Assembly: GCA_011037195.1 (NCBI GenBank) | Contig: JAAEAF010014378.1 | Span: 62,001 to 126,000, forward strand | Direction of reading: 5' to 3' | Length of the DNA: 64,000 nucleotides | DNA from: Triatoma infestans | Taxonomy: Eukaryota > Arthropoda > Insecta > Hemiptera > Reduviidae | Shown here: one piece after another, positions 21,215 to 32,109 of the stretch | Numbering within the stretch: the first letter of the stretch is position 1 | Layout of the letters: each line of letters starts with the position of its first letter | Notes under the pieces: model-generated | Database searches by the model: none | What the model was told of the DNA's origin: nothing | The model's input: only the letters and a program-made list of their open reading frames with translations | Made by a program: the position numbers and the translations under genes

Positions 21215-22200
21215 TTACTTTCTCTTACTCCTAGTAAGAGGAAGTATTGGAATCGTATCAAATTTACGATATCGAGTTTTTACCGGAAATATCCGTTTTG
21301 AGGTCCCCTGAGTACAAAAAAGTGGTTTTTAGCAAATGGTCTGTGTGTGTGTGTGTGTGTGTGTGGAGTCTGTCTTTGGTGTGTGTGTTGTGAAAACAGC
21401 ATGCTCAAACGAAAAACCGTAGAAAGTTGGCAACCTTGAATTCCTTCTAGGTATCACCATGGCATCTGACGGTGGGCATCTGACAAATTCCTCCACAGTA
21501 AGTACCACTTTACAGTTTTTTTTTTACTTTTTTGCTTTTTTCTCAAAAATGGCATCCGACGATTTTTTTAAACTTCGTACATCAACTACACATACAAAGG
21601 GCTACAACTTATATTTAAAACATTTCTCCGGGAAAATTCATTTAAGGGTACTTCTGAGAGAGGGCTGGGGGGTTAGGTTTTTCATCTTAACTGCTATTTC
21701 AGTTTATTAAACAATCTATCATCTAAATAATGTTAATTAGAATTAAATATGTTGTTGAAATTCCGAGTTTGAAAAAAATCGGGTAACCGGAAGTGTGTTT
21801 GTATTAACACTTTACTAAATGACCTTTTTCAATTTTTCGCGATTTTCTTGAAACTACTTATATGAACTACACATCAAAGAGCTACAACTTTTATTTAAAA
21901 CATTTCTCTGGGAAAGTTCATTTAAGTGCATATTTGGAGGAGGGGTGGGGTTACAGCTCCTTCTAAAGTGGTATCATATTTGATTATACAATTCAATCAC
22001 CCAAACAAAATTAATTAGTAATAAATAGAGGGCTAAAATTCCGAGTTTCAGGAAAATTAGTAAACCGTAAGTGCGCTTTTACTAGACAGTTTTTGACGAA
22101 TTTCATTAAATTTGGTACACAAACTATAAAATTTGTCAATTATAATTTTGAGAACTGGAGTAAGAGAAAGTTGTGTGAGTGTTTCACACCAGATTTTTTT
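21212..22200 (+). repeat. HINE-like family, complete copy
   Basis: Head CTTTCTCTTACTCCTAGTAAGAG at 21217, GTTTTTACCGGAAATATCC, GGTCCCCTGAGTAC, GT microsatellite at 21343-21365, body modules with CCGGAAGT at 21787 and mutated octamers elsewhere (AACCGTAAGTGCG at about 22064). Tail GGAGTAAGAGAAAGTTGTG and GTGTTTCACACCAGATTTT ends about 22198. Length about 985 bp. The chance frame at 21459-21710 is not a gene. Confidence 0.8.
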
Positions 22201-22838
22201 AATATAATTTCAACTATTATAGATAAAATATAATATTTAATGTGGGAATAAAGTTTTTTTTTACAATTCTCGCTCAGTTTCGCAATCCTGGACTCAAATG
22301 TGTAAAAAAAAGAGGTACTCAACTTTCCTGTCAAAATAAATATTAAAAAGACAGATGGTGGAATTGAATTAACTACCAATAATTATTACTTTTATTTCTT
22401 TTTGAAAAATTATCATAATAACTAATATGAAAAAATAATCATTTAAAATAATTTATTATTAAATTGATTTAAAAAAAATATTGTTGAAATAAATTTATTT
22501 GGTAAATGTCTAATCAAAGTGAAATGAATTTCACGATCTGTTTTTATTAATTGAAATCCAGTATTATAAAATCGATTTTAAACATGTCTTCTTTCTAATT
22601 AAAATGCCTAATATATTCATGAATGACAACCATATCATTTTGTGAATGCCTACTTCGCACCGCATTTCTATTTTATTTATTTATTTATTTTTTTTACTAC
22701 TGTCAGTTAAAAATATTTAATTTATACAAACTTGTCACCTTTATGTCTTATCAGATGTAAAGAGTAGCTAATTGGAAGGAAAATACCGTTTGGTAAAAAA
22801 AATATATATTTTTTTTAAATATTGTTAAGAATGAAGAA
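22201..22838. other. Unrecognised AT-rich sequence
   Basis: TTTATTTATTTATTTTTTTT run near 22672-22695, otherwise nothing recognised. Confidence 0.45.
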
Positions 22839-22839
22839 G

Positions 22840-23276
22840 CTTTTTTTCCCCTTAAATTGTAGGAATATAATGCACTGAGATCAAAGGGGTCTATTGTGGC
22901 TTCCGCCAATGTCGGAATGAGACCTTTCAACCCTACAATAATCCCTTTGATTTCCCAAAATCTGACAAGGTTCCTGGGAGGATTAGCCTCCCACAATACC
23001 TGGCAGGTGTCCTTCATTGAATGATAGCATTGTAATTAGTCCAGGAGGTGTGTCCAGAATCTCCTCCATCTCTGTACAGAAACTGCAGGTGCTATCGCAT
23101 TCTAGGCCCAGTTTCTTTGGGTATACTCTGTGACTACAATGCCTCATGTAGAAATCCATAACATGCGAAGCTTATTTTTTGCTCAAACTAATACATTTTC
23201 TGATCTTTTCCGGTCTTAAATGGCCAGACAAGTCTTAGCCTGCCTCAGTCCTGAAAAAGTTCTCCAGGACCGGAAT
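22840..23276 (-). pseudogene. Non-LTR retrotransposon 3' end, tandem unit A
   Basis: The minus-strand reading gives HCSHRVYPKKLGLECDSTCSFCTEMEE, a Cys-rich segment like the CxxC...H...C motif after RNase H in I-like and R1-like elements. The frame then breaks, and INGHLPG-like sequence follows in another frame. Coding capacity is lost through stops and frameshifts. The unit from about 22911 to 23276 is repeated at 23783-24150, originally in tandem. Confidence 0.55.
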
Positions 23277-23280
23277 GAGA

Positions 23281-23782
23281 TGAAATGTTATTGGTGTTAT
23301 GTGTTGCAGTAGTAGCTTGTGGCGTGAGGGGTCTAGTAAAGGGCTTACAGTGTATGTTCAAAGAGAAGAGAAGTAATAAGAACTGATTAAGAAAACATTG
23401 GTAGATTAAATTAAATATATTATCTTTAAAGAAATTTAAATACTTTTCAATTACATAATAATATGCTTATTAATATACTGAAACTAGCTAGTTTGATTCA
23501 ACACTTATGTTTTAACTTATTACTGGCACTGAATTATTTAATAGACCGATTCCCCTAAGACAAGTGTTCTGGTTCAATGTCTAATTCAGACTGTGTTGAA
23601 AGAATGCCCTCTCTTGGTAGTTTAAATCCTCTCCTTTGAGAAGGGCAAAAGACAAAGGTGACTGAGTTCTATGAACTCTACTGTAACGGTAGTCTTTTAC
23701 CTGTGTGTACCCTTTTTGCCAGCGAATGTTATTCATAATTTTGATATTTTTCAAATAAAATATATTTCTGACATCCATCACA
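23281..23782. mobile_element. Solo LTR, copy 2
   Basis: Starts TGAAATGTTATTGG and ends ACATCCATCACA, with GAGA on both sides (23277-23280 and 23783-23786). AAATAAAATATATTT near the right end could be a polyadenylation signal, favouring plus orientation. Its length of 502 bp and block order match the copies at 13339 and 33575. It is inserted exactly at the boundary between two tandem units of the non-LTR 3' end. The 66-codon minus-strand frame inside is chance. Confidence 0.7.
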
Positions 23783-24170
23783 GAGACCTTTGAACCTACA
23801 GTACTCCTTTAAAGTTGATTTTCCAAAATCTGACAAGGTTCCTGGAAGGATTATCCTCCTCCAGCACCTAGCAGGTGTTCTTCATTGAAAGATAACATCG
23901 TAATTAGTCCAGGAAGTGTGTTAGAATCTCCTCCATCTCCCTACAGAAGTTGCAGATGCTATCGCATTCTAGGCCCAGTTTCTTTGGGTATACTCTGTGA
24001 CTACACTGTCCCATGAGGAAATCTATAACATGAGAAGCTTATTTTTGCTCAGACTAATACAGTTTCTGGTCTTCTCCGGTCCTGAATGCCCAGACTAGAC
24101 CTAGCCGGCCTCAGTTCTGAGAAAGAAAGTTCTCCACAGCCATGCTCTTTTCACTTTCTGCACATTTCTA
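23783..24170 (-). pseudogene. Non-LTR retrotransposon 3' end, tandem unit B
   Basis: Starts GAGACCTTTGAACC, matching GAGACCTTTCAACC in unit A at 22919, and runs through AAAATCTGACAAGGTTCCTGG, GAATCTCCTCCATCTC, TGCTATCGCATTCTAGGCCC and AAGTTCTCCA in the same order. The two units are about 85-90% similar by eye. The minus strand again encodes a Cys-rich motif (CDSICNFCREMEE). Confidence 0.55.
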
Positions 24171-24299
24171 AGTTCTTCCTAAAGAATCTAATCGCTTATT
24201 AATAATGTAGGTGATAAGCGTATAGTTTAACTGCCCTTAAAAAAGAAAGTAGCGATTAATCTATATACCTGAATGGAGGACACTGTGCTCACCATTTAT

Positions 24300-24628
24300 C
24301 TCTAGCGTCAGTTTAAATTTAAAGTTAACTGAGAGACCCCCGACCCCACTAAAATCAATTTTTTTTTTTGAAAAATGTATAATAAAAGTGATACGATTTT
24401 ATGTATGCAGTGAGCATTTCAGATTTAAAGGAAATCGTTGTAGTCGTTTTTGAGAAAACTCAAAAATCTATTGTGTAAAGTTCCAGTTCCGGTTAACTGA
24501 TATCCTCCAAATTTAGAATTCTAACAGTGCGTCTAATATATATTAATATTATATAAATGGTAGAACCATACATTGTACTGAAATGGCACTTTACTCGAAA
24601 CCATAACGTTATTATTTCCTCAGAAACT
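24300..24628 (-). repeat. HINE-like family, one-module fragment
   Basis: GAAATCGTTGTAGTCGTTTTTGAGAAAA, AGTTCCGGTTAACTGAT and CTGAAATGGCACTTTAC are reverse-complement module blocks. The octamer is mutated (AGTTCCGG). No head or tail. Confidence 0.55.
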
Positions 24629-24639
24629 CTCATAAAAAA

Positions 24640-25529
24640 TATTTTCCCGCGATAAGTTTTAAATTTGGTTTCTTAACGCTAATTCGCGCATCTTCATATA
24701 ATACTGTTGGACAGATTCACCTTTCTTCAGTGTTATGTAAATTGTACACAGGTAATCTTTGTAGATAATTATTTGAATAAAGACGATTTCAATTTCTCCG
24801 ACATCAGTCAATCCAGCACCTTATACAAGAGTTTCATTAGTGTTGGAATGTTCTAAAAGACTGGAAGATCTTTTTTCATTGAAGGATCTGATTCTGGTCT
24901 GGGTTCCAGGTCATATGGGAATCTTTGGGAATGAGGAGGTGGATAGGTTTGCCAAATTAGGCGCCTCTCTCTCCCTTTCATTGGTCCAGAGCCTACTGTT
25001 GGCGTGTCTTCTGGCACATGTTTGTCAGGCTTCCAGACGTGGATGACCTCACAGCACTCATCCATAAGGATGTGGGTTGTCGGCAGATGCTCATTGGGGG
25101 TTCGGACGGAGCTTTGAGTAGCGGGATCCGATGTCTTTCACGGACCTCTCTCGGGCATCTGGTTGGCTTCCTCACTGGGCATTGTGGCTTAAGGAGACAT
25201 CTCTATACAATGGGACTCGTGCCTGACCCCTTTTGTAGAGTTTGTGAGACGGAGGAGGAACCCCCATGCATCTAAAGACGGATTGTTTCGGCCGTGAGGA
25301 GATTAGGTTTAGGACCTTCGGCTGGAATAGGATATCGATAGAGGATCTTAAGCTACGCCATTTTAAGGTTTTAGTCCGATTTGTTCGGTCTGTGGTGAAA
25401 CTTATATGGGTAAAACCTGGGACTGGACTTTTGTTCCAGACCCAGCAGCAGTTGTTATTCTTTAGGGGAAGCTATATGGGTCTACGGAGGCTTTGGATAG
25501 CGTAGGGTTTTGCCCACCCTCCCCTGCCT

Positions 25530-25566
<37 letters not shown>

Positions 25567-26011
25567 AAGAGTTTTAGCTAAACCAATTTCTTTGCAAAAA
25601 TAAATTGCTGCATTTTACTACCGCGCCCTCATCAATTCTGATGCTTTTTGGAATTCCTCGACCCGCCGTTCAATAGGATAATCTTCGCTGCCATAGAAAA
25701 TTTTTATAGTGTCCTTCACATCTCTAAAACTTATTAGACATTTAGGAATATCATAAGTTTTAATTACACCTATATTTCACTTCTTATTTGTGTTTTTATC
25801 TCTTTTCTTCTTATTTGTAAAGTATCGTCTTTTCTCATCTTCAGCATCTAAACTTTCATTTGAATTGTCATCCTCACTAAGTTCGTTACCTTCAGATTCA
25901 TCTTCTTCTTCTTCTTCCGGGTCTCCTTTGTTTTTTTTGTATGTAGTGATCTAGTGTCAAATTAATGCAAGTAAAATAGTCACAACTAATTCCTCTATTT
26001 ATCTCCGCCAT
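24640..26011 (-). pseudogene. LTR-retrotransposon gag-like pseudogene, split by a non-LTR insertion
   Basis: On the minus strand an ATG at 26011 opens MAEINRGISCDYF. After a frameshift an acidic run follows (EEEEEDESEGNELSEDDNSNES), then DVKDTIKIFYGSEDYPIERRVEEFQKASELM, which resembles the gag domain of Ty3-like elements. Beyond the insertion at 24835-25562 it continues as GLTDVGEIEIVFIQII and LKKGESVQQYYMKMRELALRN, also gag-like. In-frame stops and frame changes show it is dead. No pol segment or LTR was identified with it. Confidence 0.6.
24835..25562 (+). mobile_element. Non-LTR retrotransposon family B, 5'-truncated, inside the gag pseudogene
   Basis: The frame from 24840 gives ECSKRLEDL, LVWVPGHMGIFGNEEVDRFAKLGAS, the last RNase H segment with WVPGH and the catalytic Asp in EVDRFAK. 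Another frame adds GIRCLSRTSLGHLVGFLTGHCGLRRHLY and FCRVCETEEE, then a frameshift to KTDCFGREEIRFRTFG. The 3' end is a ~30-bp AAT repeat tail. ATACAAGAGTTT occurs on both sides (24823-24834 and 25563-25574), a 12-bp target duplication. I-like clade by RNase H plus TAA tail. Confidence 0.8.
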
Positions 26012-27484
26012 TATTCAGCAAAAGTAAATTACATATTGAAATTATTTCATCTGTACTTAAATTTTGTTCAATGTATATTATACTTTATTTTCCAATTCTT
26101 CAGTATTTTCAGCAAAATCGAATCTTTTAAACCGACCTATTTTTCATTAATATCCTCGATTGCCTTCTTCCTCAGAAATTACTTTTATGTCAAGCTTTAA
26201 TTTTATTAAAATGGTACTACTTTTTATAGCATCATTTAATGCCATTTATATCTTTGAGACACATTATTTTATTTACTTATTTATTTTTAATAAGTATATA
26301 AATCTTTAAAATATTTATTATATGCAATCTCACAATATTTAATAATTGCTTTTAAAGCAAAAAAGAAAATTATAACTTGCCTTTTTTTTGTATAACCGCA
26401 CTCGAGGTTATAGCCTCCAGAAATAGAAATCAACACACCGTTTAGTTTTTTCGCTAAATGTTTAATTCTTTTATTGAAACTGATTTGATTGATCCCAGAT
26501 TTGCCCCCAAATGGATCTTTGATTAATAAAAGAAATAAAAATTCAAAAAGATATATTCAAAACACAAAAATTTATTAAACAATAGAGCCACACTTACATA
26601 GGTAAACATCACAAGGGGGCTGATTGCCGCTCAAACACACCACACACAGCTGGAACTTTACCCCCTCACCTACAATTGTTTATCTTGCCATTTGTTTTTC
26701 ACTAGATCCATTTGTTTTGACGATGAATAAGCCACTTTCTGAAATGTACGTGTCCCCACTATTACGCCGCATCTACTATAAATATTATGGCTAATTTATA
26801 TTATATTTATATTTAATTATTTAAATATTTATTAAAGAGCTGAGATTGAGGAATAGCAGCAACATTCATGGGAATAATGACCAGAAAGGGGCAGCACTGC
26901 TGCCACATTTGCAACACACGTGTTACTTAGATGTTCCAGGTCATAGATTTATAGCACATTCATAGATATCATGACCAAGAAGTGGTTATACGGTTTGTAT
27001 TCCCATGTGTCTTCAGAATATTTGTACTATAACAACAGATGTTCATGAAAAACCTGGTGTGACACACTCACATGACTTTTTGCTACAGCAATGAATTGTA
27101 ATAGATGCACTGTAGAACTTTTCTTTCAAATTGGAAAGTTGGATTGCATTACAAAGAAGATTGGGAATTGTTTACCTTAAATGACTGTCTACCTGACTAT
27201 AATATCTCTAGTTACTATCAAGTATATAGAAAATACCGTTAGAGTGTTATGAAGGAAATTGCAGCAAACTGGAAAAACTGTTTAGTGTGAATCGCCCTTC
27301 CCGCAAGAAGTATCTGTTGCATGCAGTTACTTGGGAAGCGGCGAGCCCCATGGGTTACCATAGCTCAGTACTCCATACACTTCGTCAGTATAGTACCACA
27401 ATATACTTAAACTACATACCCTTGACAGACAAAGACAAACATAGTACACAAACTAGGATCTCCCTTCCAAGTTAATTGGCGTAA
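26012..27484. other. No gene recognised
   Basis: AT-rich to about 26560, then a less AT-rich block 26580-26780 with CACACTTACATAGG and CCCCTCACCTAC that might belong to the LTR or leader of the gag element. I could not find a matching LTR pair or primer site. A HINE-like tail remnant (CCTGGTGTGACACACTCACA) lies at 27052-27075. Confidence 0.4.
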
Positions 27485-27486
27485 GC

Positions 27487-27625
27487 CAAAGGAGAAGGAA
27501 TTGATTAGCTCAGTTGTAGCGCGGTGGACTAGCAACGCGGACATATATAAAATGGACTGTGCCACATATATAAAAAAAATGAAGGACAATATAATGAATG
27601 GCTACGAATTCCAGGACAAAGAAAA
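27487..27625 (+). mobile_element. tRNA-derived SINE, decayed
   Basis: TTGATTAGCTCAGTTGTAGCG and GTGGACTAGCAACGCGGA match the head of the SINE at 63325. After that about 55 bp of unrelated sequence with ACATATATA at both ends interrupts it before GCTACGAATTCCAGGA, a remnant B-box area. Confidence 0.55.
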
Positions 27626-27639
27626 GTTTTTTAACAGAA

Positions 27640-28170
27640 AATTGTGAATTCCTTTGAGAAATTTTAGTGGGTGTTTAACATCAATTTTTTTCCCCCCCGC
27701 TAGTATAAATGGCAAAATAAGAAATGGCCGTTGATCCTACATTTCTGCCTAATTTTGTTTTGCTTTCTTTTGGAAATTGAGTTTACCTGAAACCTTCTTT
27801 GGTAGATGCGATGGTAGTACCTAAACAAAATACCAAATTTGAGATTCTTGCGAATTTTCTATTTTTGTAATATTTTGTTCACATACGCACACATATACAG
27901 ACCATTCGCTAAAAACAATTTTACCATAATCAGCGGGCCTCAAATCGTGTATTTTCGGTGAAAATTCAATTTAGAAAATTTGGTACGATCACAATACTAG
28001 AAGTAAAAGAAAGAAAAAAAACAAAACCATTCAGTAGAGTAGTACTTCCTGTTGACCGATTTTGACCGGAAACTTGCTGTCGAGTCACCTGATAGAATTT
28101 ATAGGAAATAGGAAGTTTGAATTTTTAGCATTTTTCATTTTTGTTTTATGGTCGCTGACCATACATACAC
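27640..28170 (-). repeat. HINE-like family, two degraded head portions
   Basis: The plus strand shows GTAGTACCTAAACAAAATACCA, TTCACATACGCACACATA, ACCATTCGCTAAAAACA and TTTGGTACGATCACAATAC (head, minus orientation), then a second set from about 28020 with GTAGTACTTCCTG, TTGACCGATTTTGACC and ACCATACATACACATACACAC. Palindromes are degraded. Confidence 0.55.
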
Positions 28171-28964
28171 ATACACACACATTAAATACTATCTTTGCTT
28201 TTTCAGTTGCTTTCAAAGCAAGTATTTTAATTTTGAAAACTCCATTTCAATCACAATATTACAGCAGTAATTTTTATCTCTCATTCAGTACTGACATATA
28301 AAAATAAATCGCAAACATTTCCGTGGTTTAAGTTTAAAAAAAAAAACAATCTATCTAAAGAGTTAAGAGAACCAACCAACCAACCAACTAAACTCAAACC
28401 ATCTTTGTCAATCGTTCCTGTGGCATTTCTTAATATGTAATTTATATATAACCTCAAGTTTTAAAAACCGCAAAGTTCTCTATCAATAAGATTTACTTAA
28501 TTACCGACCCTCCTTGTGGTTTTTCTTTTATCTAACACGGCTTCATCATGTCAAAATTGATCATACAAATGACTTCATCCGTTAGAAAATAAAAAAAAAA
28601 AAATATTCTATCAATTGTTCAACCGTCATTGCAATATTTCAATGTTTTCTGGGATTATTTATTTTATTGAATTCATACATCTACTGTGAATCAAACATTT
28701 TAATATTACTTTCTCTTAAGGAAGAAGTACATTGTTGAAAAAGATTTATAGAGCTTGGTATGATAGTGTAAGAGATGTGTGTATGAAAATCACAACTCGA
28801 GAGTAGAAATCATTTAAATTTTGAACTTTATAATGCGTTTGGTATTTCCAAAAGATAGCTACGAAATGTTCGGTGCAAATCCATCAACCAGAAGTATTTT
28901 TAGATTTACCAGAATTAATTCTAATTGTTTGAATTATTTGAATATGCAGGAAGAACTAGTTTTA
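28171..28964. other. Unrecognised sequence
   Basis: No gene or shared repeat; AACCAACCAACCAACC at 28371-28388 is a short tetranucleotide run. Confidence 0.45.
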
Positions 28965-29150
28965 AAGTCATGCCTGTTTTTTCAGGCGGGCTTAACGTCC
29001 AACTACCAAATTAGGTGTCGCGGATGGGGGCGGAAGCACCTACTTTGCTATTAACATTTTTTAAACAAATATAAAATTTAGCAGTTATACGCTGGACTCG
29101 AACTGAGGACCTCCCACTTACAAGTCCGTGCTCATAACCACTACACAATT
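28965..29150 (-). mobile_element. tRNA-derived SINE, TGT-like family, best full copy
   Basis: Minus strand: TGTAGTGGTTATGAGCACGG, ACTTGTAAGTGGGAGG, GTTCGAGTCCAGCGTATAAC (B box), a central part with AAAATGTTAATAGCAAAGTAGG, then GTTGGACGTTAAGCCCGCC and the 3' hairpin GCCTGAAAAAACAGGC. The tRNA similarity covers about 75 bp and the body about 110 bp. Confidence 0.78.
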
Positions 29151-29801
29151 AGTTTTATTTACTGCTAATTTGTTAAGCTCCACTCTCAATTGCAAAAAAA
29201 AAAAAAATCAACGACAGTGTACATTAAATATTTACTAAAAAAATTACCTCAAAAAAGAAAAGTTTATATTAAATAAAAAAGTAAAAAGAAGAAGGAAATA
29301 AAAAGAGGACAAATATAGCTGAATAAATATCGAATGTACTCGTATTTCGTTAAAAATAGTTTTAATAATACAAAAGATTTCATTGTACGTCTGGAACTAA
29401 GATATGAACACGTACGATGAACTCTGTGGCAGCTCTACAGCCGATCTTTCGGTGGAAAGCAAAGCCCTTTTTGTGTGTTATTAATATGGTGGAGGCCCTA
29501 TCTCATTTCCTCCCTAAACTTACAATTACATACTCCCGCTCTTTCATTTTTTTTTTTTTGGTCTACTATTCAATTAATGATATACCCCACAACCCTTCTT
29601 ACTGCTGCCCTTGGCCGCTATTATCGCATTATATCTTGAAACACGCTTGTTTTTTAAACATTACAGTCTTTTCACTTTTTCTTCATATATAATAAAATTC
29701 TTTTTAATATGGTTGTAATTTACATTGTTGTAAGAATAAATGTTGAATTTTTGAAATTGTTTTCACTAGAGCAAGTTAATGCAATTATTTATTTGACAAA
29801 C
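29151..29801. other. Unrecognised sequence
   Basis: No gene, no shared family seen. The 91-codon plus frame at 29417 is Ser/Phe/Tyr-rich without a domain. Confidence 0.4.
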
Positions 29802-30668
29802 TCGGGTTCACGTATCTTCGCTTCCAGGTTGGTGCTAGAATGTTCTAGAAGACTGGAAGATCTTTCTTTTTTTGAAGAATGTGCTTTTAGTCTGGATACC
29901 AGGTCACATGGGGGGAACTTTTGGGAATGAGGAAGTGGATAAGTTTGCCAAATTAGGGCGCCTCTCTCCCTTTCATTCGTCCCGAGCCTGCTGTTTGCGA
30001 GTCATCTGGCACATATTTGTCAGGTTTCTAGTTATGAATAGTAAAGTAAAAGTAATTATAAAATTTAGCAGTTATATGGGGGACTCGAAATGGGGACTTC
30101 CCACTTACAAGTCCATGCTCATAGCCACTACACCATCACCGGCCCCTAGTTATGAATAGTTTCGCAGCATTCATCCTTATGGATGAGCAAAGTTGGTTGT
30201 CGGCAGCCCAAGATGCTCCATCAGAGGTCCAGACAGGACTATTAGTGAGACGTTGCTGTGTCTTTCACGGAACTCACTCAGGCATCTGTTTGGATCCCTT
30301 ACTTGGGCATTGTTGTTTAAGGAGGCACCTCTACGTAATGGATGGGGCTCTTGGCGGATCAGTTTTTTAGTTTGTAGTCTGTGAGACGGAAGAAGAAACC
30401 GCCATCCATCTTATGACAGATAGCTTGCGCTATGAGGAAATTAGGTTCAGGACCTTTGGTCGGAACAGGATGTCTGTCTGTGGAAGAGCTTAGACTATTT
30501 CCCTTTAAGGTTTAGGCCGATTGTTCGTTGATCTTAGATGGATTGGACCCAAGTCTGGATATTTGATGTAGACCCGGTTTGTTGTTGTTTGTTTGGGGTA
30601 GAACTATGGGCCCAGTTGGGCTTTGGATAGTGTAGGGTTTGTCCTTCCTCTCAGACAAATAATAATAA
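29802..30668 (+). mobile_element. Non-LTR retrotransposon family B, second copy, carrying a SINE
   Basis: Same order as the copy at 24835: LECSRRLEDL, FSLDTRSHGG/WIPGHMGGTFGNEEVDKFAKLG, then GTHSGICLDPLLGHCCLRRHLY and CETEEETAIHLMTDSLRYEEIRF in shifted frames, ending in an AATAATAATA tail. TATTTGACAAA (29791-29801) and TATTTGATAAA (about 30669-30679) look like a target duplication with one change. It is interrupted by a SINE at 30042-30145. Confidence 0.72.
30042..30145 (-). mobile_element. tRNA-derived SINE, short copy nested in the non-LTR element
   Basis: Minus strand: GGGGCCGGTGATGGTGTAGTGG, CTATGAGCATGGACTTGTAAGT, CATTTCGAGTCC (B box) and a TTTATAATTACTTTTACTTTA tail. CTAGTTATGAATAG stands at 30028-30041 and again at 30146-30159, a perfect 14-bp target duplication. 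The body is shorter than in the copy at 28965, lacking the GGCGGGC hairpin part. Confidence 0.85.
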
Positions 30669-30867
30669 TATTTGATAAATGTGTAAAGTGCCTCTTTTAT
30701 ACATTCAAGTTCAGGTTTGCTCATAAGAGCGCAAAACGGGTATAGCAGAACGAGAGTTGTAAAAAGATTCCTCCCAAGTTAAATAATTTTTTTCTAAACC
30801 AGTTAAAACTATTTAAAAAGAGGTAAGTAAAAGTTGTAAGAATGTAAGGTAACCTGTAAGAGAATGT

Positions 30868-31430
30868 TGTTATAATTGGTTTGATAAGGAAGGAAATTGG
30901 GTTAGATACATTAATGAACTAGAAGTAAAACTGAACACTGTATAATAGTTAGGTAATACAAAATGCCTGAACTTTATACTAAAATATATAAAATGGTAGT
31001 GAGAGGTAAAGAGAAAGGTTGTTGACGCGTTGTGACTGCTGTATGAACTCTGCTGTAAGAATGTCTGTAGACTCTCTCCTATGGCTGTATTTAAACAGTT
31101 TCTCCACTCTAGTCTGGCCTAACCTAGAAAGTGATCCTGTGTCTATCTCTGCTTTGAATCTCTCTCTTCGATCACTCTCTATAGTTTAGGCCAGAATAGA
31201 GTGGAAGAAACTGTTTAAATACAGCTGTATCAGCCATAGGAGAGAATCTAGGAGAGTTCATGCAGCAGTCACAACGTGTCATCAACCTTTCTCTTTACCT
31301 GTCACTACCATTTTATATATTTTAGTGTAAAGTCCAGGCAGCTTGTGCTACTTTTCTATTATACAGTGATCAGCTTTCTTCTAGTTTATTTATCTATCTA
31401 ATCCAACTTCTCTCCTCAAACCTATTATAT
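30868..31430. repeat. Foldback element, ~250-bp arms
   Basis: Left arm from GGTTTGATAAGG through ACTGTATAATAG, AAAATATATAAAATGGTAGTG, GTTGTGACTGC and CTCCTATGGCTGTATTTAAAC; right arm holds the complements in reverse order ending CTCCTCAAACC. Arms are about 85% matched by eye around a ~60-bp centre. There is no coding sequence. Partial relatives lie at 38700-39010, 39140-39420 and 48130-48430. Confidence 0.72.
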
Positions 31431-31754
31431 TGTCGATCGGAAAGAGGAAAATTACCTTTCTGAGAGGTTGTAGAACATAACATTTTAAAGTTAAACAGAA
31501 TTATATTATATTTTCTGATTTTAAAATGTTAAAATAAATTTTTAATTTAAGAACTTCTACTTTAATTTAATATTATAAATATGTATTTCAGTAATTTCAT
31601 CTAAATTTCAAAATTTATTTAAATAGAAGGTGGCAATAAGTATTTTCTTTTAATTTGTAGAGATTAAAGTAATACTTCAGCCACAGATTTGAGTGGAATA
31701 ATATCGCATTATTCAACTGTTGTTTATAAAAGAAAAAATATTTTTTAGAGATTG
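31431..31754. other. Unrecognised AT-rich sequence
   Basis: Nothing recognised. Confidence 0.45.
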
Positions 31755-32040
31755 CCAAGTGGTGTGTGTGTGCGGTATAGGTGAACAATATAACTCGGAA
31801 CCAAAAAATTACAGGAAGCTCCGGTATTACATTCCGGTAGCAATACGAAAATCCACATGAAGGGCTCATGTCAAAATCGGCCGAAAAACTGAAAGTAATA
31901 CTTGACTGTTTTTTTTTTTTTGGGGTACACTTGTATCGGTAGTAAGTCTTATCACTTCTATTTGAAACTTTTTTCTGAGAAACTTCATTTTAGTGGTACT
32001 GGAAGACTGAACCTTCACGGCTTCCCTGTAATGTAGGGGT
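31755..32040 (+). repeat. HINE-like family, degraded fragment
   Basis: GTGTGTGTGTGCGGTATAGG, GAACAATATAACTCGGAACC and AGGAAGCTCCGGTATTACATTCC follow head order on the plus strand, then TTGAAACTTTTTTCTGAGAAACTTCATTTTAG from a module. Diverged; both ends absent. Confidence 0.5.
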
Positions 32041-32109
32041 TGCCGACCCCACGCCCGCGGCTTATTCCATTATTCCCACACTGTTTATAATATCATTTAA
32101 TAAAAAAAA

